This document shows positions 61,101 through 64,000 of a DNA stretch of 64,000 bases, piece after piece (the first letter of the stretch is position 1; every line of letters begins with the position of its first letter). Position numbers and translations under genes: made by a program. Source of the stretch: Acidimicrobiales bacterium (GTDB taxonomy: Bacteria > Actinomycetota > Acidimicrobiia > Acidimicrobiales > JAVJTC01); contig JAVJTC010000029.1 of assembly GCA_040219085.1 (NCBI GenBank), positions 1 to 64,000 on the forward strand, given 5' to 3'. Under the pieces are notes generated by a model. That model had not been told where the DNA came from and made no database searches. It was given only the letters and a program-made list of their open reading frames with translations.

Positions 61101-61112
61101 ATTAGTGCGAAT
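61101..61112. promoter_or_regulatory. ATT-N6-AAT motif ATTAGTGCGAAT
   Basis: Lies between the divergent kinase and amidohydrolase genes. GCGAATGTTT (61107-61116) repeats exactly at 45744-45753. Confidence 0.4.
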
Positions 61113-61153
61113 GTTTAGGCTCTATTCGAGCGACGCCACGCCGGAGGCACCCG

Positions 61154-62428
61154 ATGACCCTGACAACGCCCGAGCCCACGACCACCGACCCACTCGGTGA
61201 CGTCGCGATCATCGACTGTGACGCCCACTTCACCGAACCGCCCGACCTGTGGACCTCGCGTGCCCCCGCTTCGATGAACGGGAAGGTCCCCGTCCAGAAG
61301 ACGGTCGACGGTCGCACCGGCTGGTACCTCGACGACGAGGTCTGGGCATCCACCGGCGGCAACACCATCCAGCAGGGACACAACAAGATCCTCGGCTCGC
61401 ACGTGGTGCAGCCCTTCAGCGACATCGACCCCGCAGCGTGGTCGGTGCCCGAACGTCTCGAACTCATGGACGAACAGGGCATCCACGCCGAGATCATCTA
61501 CCCCAACGGCGTCGGCTTCGCCTCGAACCACATCTTCGCCATCGCGGACCTCACCCGCCGACAGGCGATCCTGCAGATCTACAACGACTTCTTCGCCGAC
61601 ATCCAGGACGAGTCCGGCGGGCGACTGCTTCCCCAGGCGATGCTGCCCATCTGGGACATGGAACTCACCGTGGCCGAGATGCAACGCATGGCCGACCGCG
61701 GTATCCGGGGCTTCACGCTCTCGGACAAGCCCGAGATGATCGGTCTGCCGGAGCTGTGGGAGGACTACTACACCCCGATGTGGGACACGTTCGAACAGAC
61801 CCGGTCCGTTGCAAACTTCCACATCGGCGCCGGCGCGACCCGTGAGGACCTCGAGTCCATCAGAGGGTCGCGGTTCAAGACCCGGGAGCAACGCATGGCC
61901 GACGAGGCCGAGGAGCGTCGCAAGAACCCCGGCAAGGCGTCCACGTGGTGGAACGAGTTCGACTCCCAGCGCCGCCTCGCCGTGCATGCCACGCAGATGT
62001 ACATGAGCAACGTCCGCATCATCATCAACCTCTGCATGAGCAACCTCTTCGACCGCCATCCCGGCCTCAAGATCGTCTCGGCTGAGAGCGGGATCGGGTG
62101 GGTGCCGTTCATACTCGAGGCGCTCGAATACCAGTACGACGAGATGGTCACGGTGCCCGACGAGCTCTCCCATGCGCAGCGCCGGCCGCGTGAGTACTTC
62201 ACCGATCACCTCTACGTCATGTGGTGGTTCGAGCAGTCCGGACCGGCCAAGCTCATCGCCGATATCGGCGTGAACAACGTCCTCGTCGAGACCGACGTCC
62301 CGCACCCGACCTGCCTGTACCCGACCGCCCGGGCCCACTTCGCGAAGGTGCTCGCCGACGTCGACGAGCACACGAAACGCCGCGTCCTGCAGGACAACGC
62401 GGCCGAGTTGTACCGCATCGAACTCTGA
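61154..62428 (+). CDS. Amidohydrolase family protein (second copy type)
   Basis: A 424-residue amidohydrolase_2-type TIM barrel. IIDCDAHFTEPPDLW is the first metal site; GIHAEIIYPNG, KIVSAESGIGWVPFILEAL and NVLVETDVPHPTCLYP with the catalytic Asp follow. It is related to but distinct from the protein at 53682-54935. GGAGG lies 7 bases before the ATG. It could decarboxylate or hydrolyse a ring-derived acid. Confidence 0.88.
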   Translation: MTLTTPEPTTTDPLGDVAIIDCDAHFTEPPDLWTSRAPASMNGKVPVQKTVDGRTGWYLDDEVWASTGGNTIQQGHNKILGSHVVQPFSDIDPAAWSVPERLELMDEQGIHAEIIYPNGVGFASNHIFAIADLTRRQAILQIYNDFFADIQDESGGRLLPQAMLPIWDMELTVAEMQRMADRGIRGFTLSDKPEMIGLPELWEDYYTPMWDTFEQTRSVANFHIGAGATREDLESIRGSRFKTREQRMADEAEERRKNPGKASTWWNEFDSQRRLAVHATQMYMSNVRIIINLCMSNLFDRHPGLKIVSAESGIGWVPFILEALEYQYDEMVTVPDELSHAQRRPREYFTDHLYVMWWFEQSGPAKLIADIGVNNVLVETDVPHPTCLYPTARAHFAKVLADVDEHTKRRVLQDNAAELYRIEL

Positions 62429-62468
62429 CGTCGCGGAGCGTCCGGCCGCCTGGTCGCTGACGAACCAA

Positions 62469-62474
62469 TAGGGT
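62469..62474 (+). promoter_or_regulatory. -10 hexamer TAGGGT for a leaderless start
   Basis: TAGGGT lies 7 bases before the ATG at 62482. Confidence 0.45.
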
Positions 62475-62481
62475 TCCCGAG

Positions 62482-63828
62482 ATGAATTCCGGAGACCTGC
62501 CACTCGACGCCACGTCTGTCGACATGGCTCGCCGTCCCGCAGCGGTGAGCCTGAACGGCTTCGTCCTCGAGGGACTATGTGACGTCGATGCACTGGCCGA
62601 CGCGGTCACCGCGATCCAGGACGACCGCCCCGAACTGCGGTCCCGGCTCGTCGATGCCGGCACCCTGGTGTCGAAGGGGTATGCATGGCGGCCGGGGGCG
62701 CCCGCCGAACCGCGGATCGTGGACCTGGGGGACCTGGACGACTTCGGCCGGGACTACTCGGCCGTCATCGACCGGATCTTCGATCGACAGTGCACATGGG
62801 ACCTGCGAACCCATCGTCCCTTCGAGGTCACGATCGCCCGATTGAGTGGCGAGAAGACCTTCCTCTCCCTGGACCTGCACCATGCGGTCGGCGATGCCGA
62901 GACGAACTTCTCGTGCGTGAAGGCGATTCTCGCCGGTTACCACCTGCGCGTGACGGGCACCAACCCCGAGTGGGCGCGCCGCGACAGCCTCGCCAGCACC
63001 GCGGGTACCGCGAGGGCGAAGGCGGCGAGTTTCACCACCGTGGTGAAATACCTCCGCGAGTTCGCGCAGACCTACCCCGCCGACCGACTCACCCGGGCCC
63101 ACGGGACCAGCGGGGCCCAAAGGGAACGGATCGCCGCGCGGGTGACCATCGACGACCCTGAGATCCAACGGACGATCCGCGAGCGCGCACGGGCGCAAGG
63201 TGCGACCATCACCGACCTCACACTCGCTGCGACGATGCGGGCCATCGCCACATGGAACCGCTCCAACGGCGCGGACGTCGACGTGCAGCGCGGGGCGATC
63301 GCCGTCAACCGGCGCAGCGCCGGCGGCCGTGGGAACAACGAGATCAGCATGGTCGTGGCCGCCAGCCTCAGCCGGGACCTCGACGACCGTGATGCGCTCA
63401 TGGGGAACCTGGCTGCACAGCGCATCCACGGTCTCGAGCTCGGTATCGACGGGGGGCTTGCCAACGCGCTGCGCAACGTGACGACGCTCAGCACCCTGCG
63501 ACCCCTGCACGTCATCGCCGAGAGGCGGGCTGCCTCTCGAACCGGTCCTCCCGGAACGGCCATGTTGACCAACGTCGGGGTTCTGTGGCCCGAGATCGTC
63601 GACGGTCGACCGACTGCACGGTCATTCCTGGCTGAGGCCGGTGGGCTACGACTCGTCGACATCGTCGTCGTTCCCAACCTCGACTCCTCGGGCGCGTTGA
63701 TGCTGATCCCGATGACCTTCAACGGCAGGTTCCAGGTAGTGGTCGCAGGGAACACGGCCAGGATCCGACAAGAGGAGCTGAACGCTCTGACCGATCTCGT
63801 GGCCGACGAGATCGTCGCCTACGCCTGA
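62482..63828 (+). CDS. Condensation/WS-DGAT-like acyltransferase superfamily protein
   Basis: 448 residues with the chloramphenicol acetyltransferase-like fold seen in condensation, Pap and WS/DGAT proteins. The catalytic motif reads LDLHHAVGDAE (HHxxxD) at about residues 134-140. The second half has ATITDLTLAATMRAIATW, IAVNRRSAGGRGNNEI and MLTNVGVLWPE. It differs from the WS/DGAT protein at 23245 and likely esterifies or amidates an acyl group onto an unknown acceptor. The ATG is supported by TAGGGT 7 bases upstream. Confidence 0.7.
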   Translation: MNSGDLPLDATSVDMARRPAAVSLNGFVLEGLCDVDALADAVTAIQDDRPELRSRLVDAGTLVSKGYAWRPGAPAEPRIVDLGDLDDFGRDYSAVIDRIFDRQCTWDLRTHRPFEVTIARLSGEKTFLSLDLHHAVGDAETNFSCVKAILAGYHLRVTGTNPEWARRDSLASTAGTARAKAASFTTVVKYLREFAQTYPADRLTRAHGTSGAQRERIAARVTIDDPEIQRTIRERARAQGATITDLTLAATMRAIATWNRSNGADVDVQRGAIAVNRRSAGGRGNNEISMVVAASLSRDLDDRDALMGNLAAQRIHGLELGIDGGLANALRNVTTLSTLRPLHVIAERRAASRTGPPGTAMLTNVGVLWPEIVDGRPTARSFLAEAGGLRLVDIVVVPNLDSSGALMLIPMTFNGRFQVVVAGNTARIRQEELNALTDLVADEIVAYA

Positions 63829-64000
63829 CGGAAGCTGCTCACTCTACCCGTCCAGGGTTCGCCGACTCCGACGAGCGGAACGATCCACAACCCTCTGTCT
63901 CTAGTAGAGGTCGATGGTCGCTCCAGAGGGGGTCGCATGCCCTGCCCCGGCCCATCAATTCTGATGATTTTCTGACATCACCTATGGCTACGGAGCGTGG
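63829..64000. other. Intergenic end of window
   Basis: 172 bases with no convincing gene. The last 50 bases are AT-richer (around TTCTGATGATTTTC) and could hold a promoter for a gene beyond the window. Confidence 0.4.

Overview
The window reads as chromosome of a high-GC Actinomycetota bacterium. Markers are a fused actinobacterial 2-oxoglutarate decarboxylase/dehydrogenase (kgd), the mismatch endonuclease NucS, a mycothiol S-conjugate amidase (mca), a UvrD2-like helicase with HRDC domain, the MurT/GatD pair, F420-type luciferase-like enzymes, and many GTG starts. The wealth of acyl-CoA enzymes and the style of the genes suggest class Acidimicrobiia, but that is inference. I saw no rRNA, tRNA or CRISPR array.

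Layout. 1-4.35 kb is a damaged mobile or polymorphic region: an IS630-type transposase end, an RHS/YD-repeat gene broken at both ends with an extra domain inserted in its repeat shell, and a remnant of another gene. 4.5-16.7 kb is housekeeping: metallopeptidase, helicase, exonuclease III, kgd, a membrane pentapeptide-repeat protein, ettA, murT-gatD. 16.7-21.1 kb holds sulfate activation and repair (cysC, cysN, cysD; divergent cysQ-nucS). 21.1-27 kb has a VanW-type envelope protein, a wax ester synthase/DGAT-like acyltransferase, a geranylgeranyl reductase-type flavoprotein and an SDR. 27-35 kb is a mix of PAP2, a Mug-type glycosylase, an LLM oxidoreductase, a secreted nuclease, a ChbG-like protein, a duplicated membrane protein, lipoproteins and mca. 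35-38.3 kb carries an MgtE-type channel with a PhoU/RCK_C partner. 38.3-41 kb has an ABC solute-binding protein and a lipoprotein.

41-64 kb is an accessory acyl-CoA region. An AtuA/phytanoyl dioxygenase operon and a ligase precede a tight eight-gene minus-strand operon (56.2 to 47.1 kb): two CaiB/BaiF CoA-transferases, an amidohydrolase, an acyl-CoA dehydrogenase, a PPOX-fold protein and a three-subunit molybdenum hydroxylase, divergent from a FadR-type regulator. Next come a CMD-family protein, an SDR, an acyl-CoA dehydrogenase with a convergent APH-type kinase (an unfused ACAD10/11-like pair), a second amidohydrolase and a condensation-like acyltransferase. The genes together look like a route activating and oxidising an unidentified carboxylic acid.

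Two cross-cutting signals stand out. At least eleven genes have TANNNT 6-8 bases before ATG/GTG, implying leaderless transcripts, and this decides several starts. At convergent gene pairs both stop codons tend to lie in one short palindrome.
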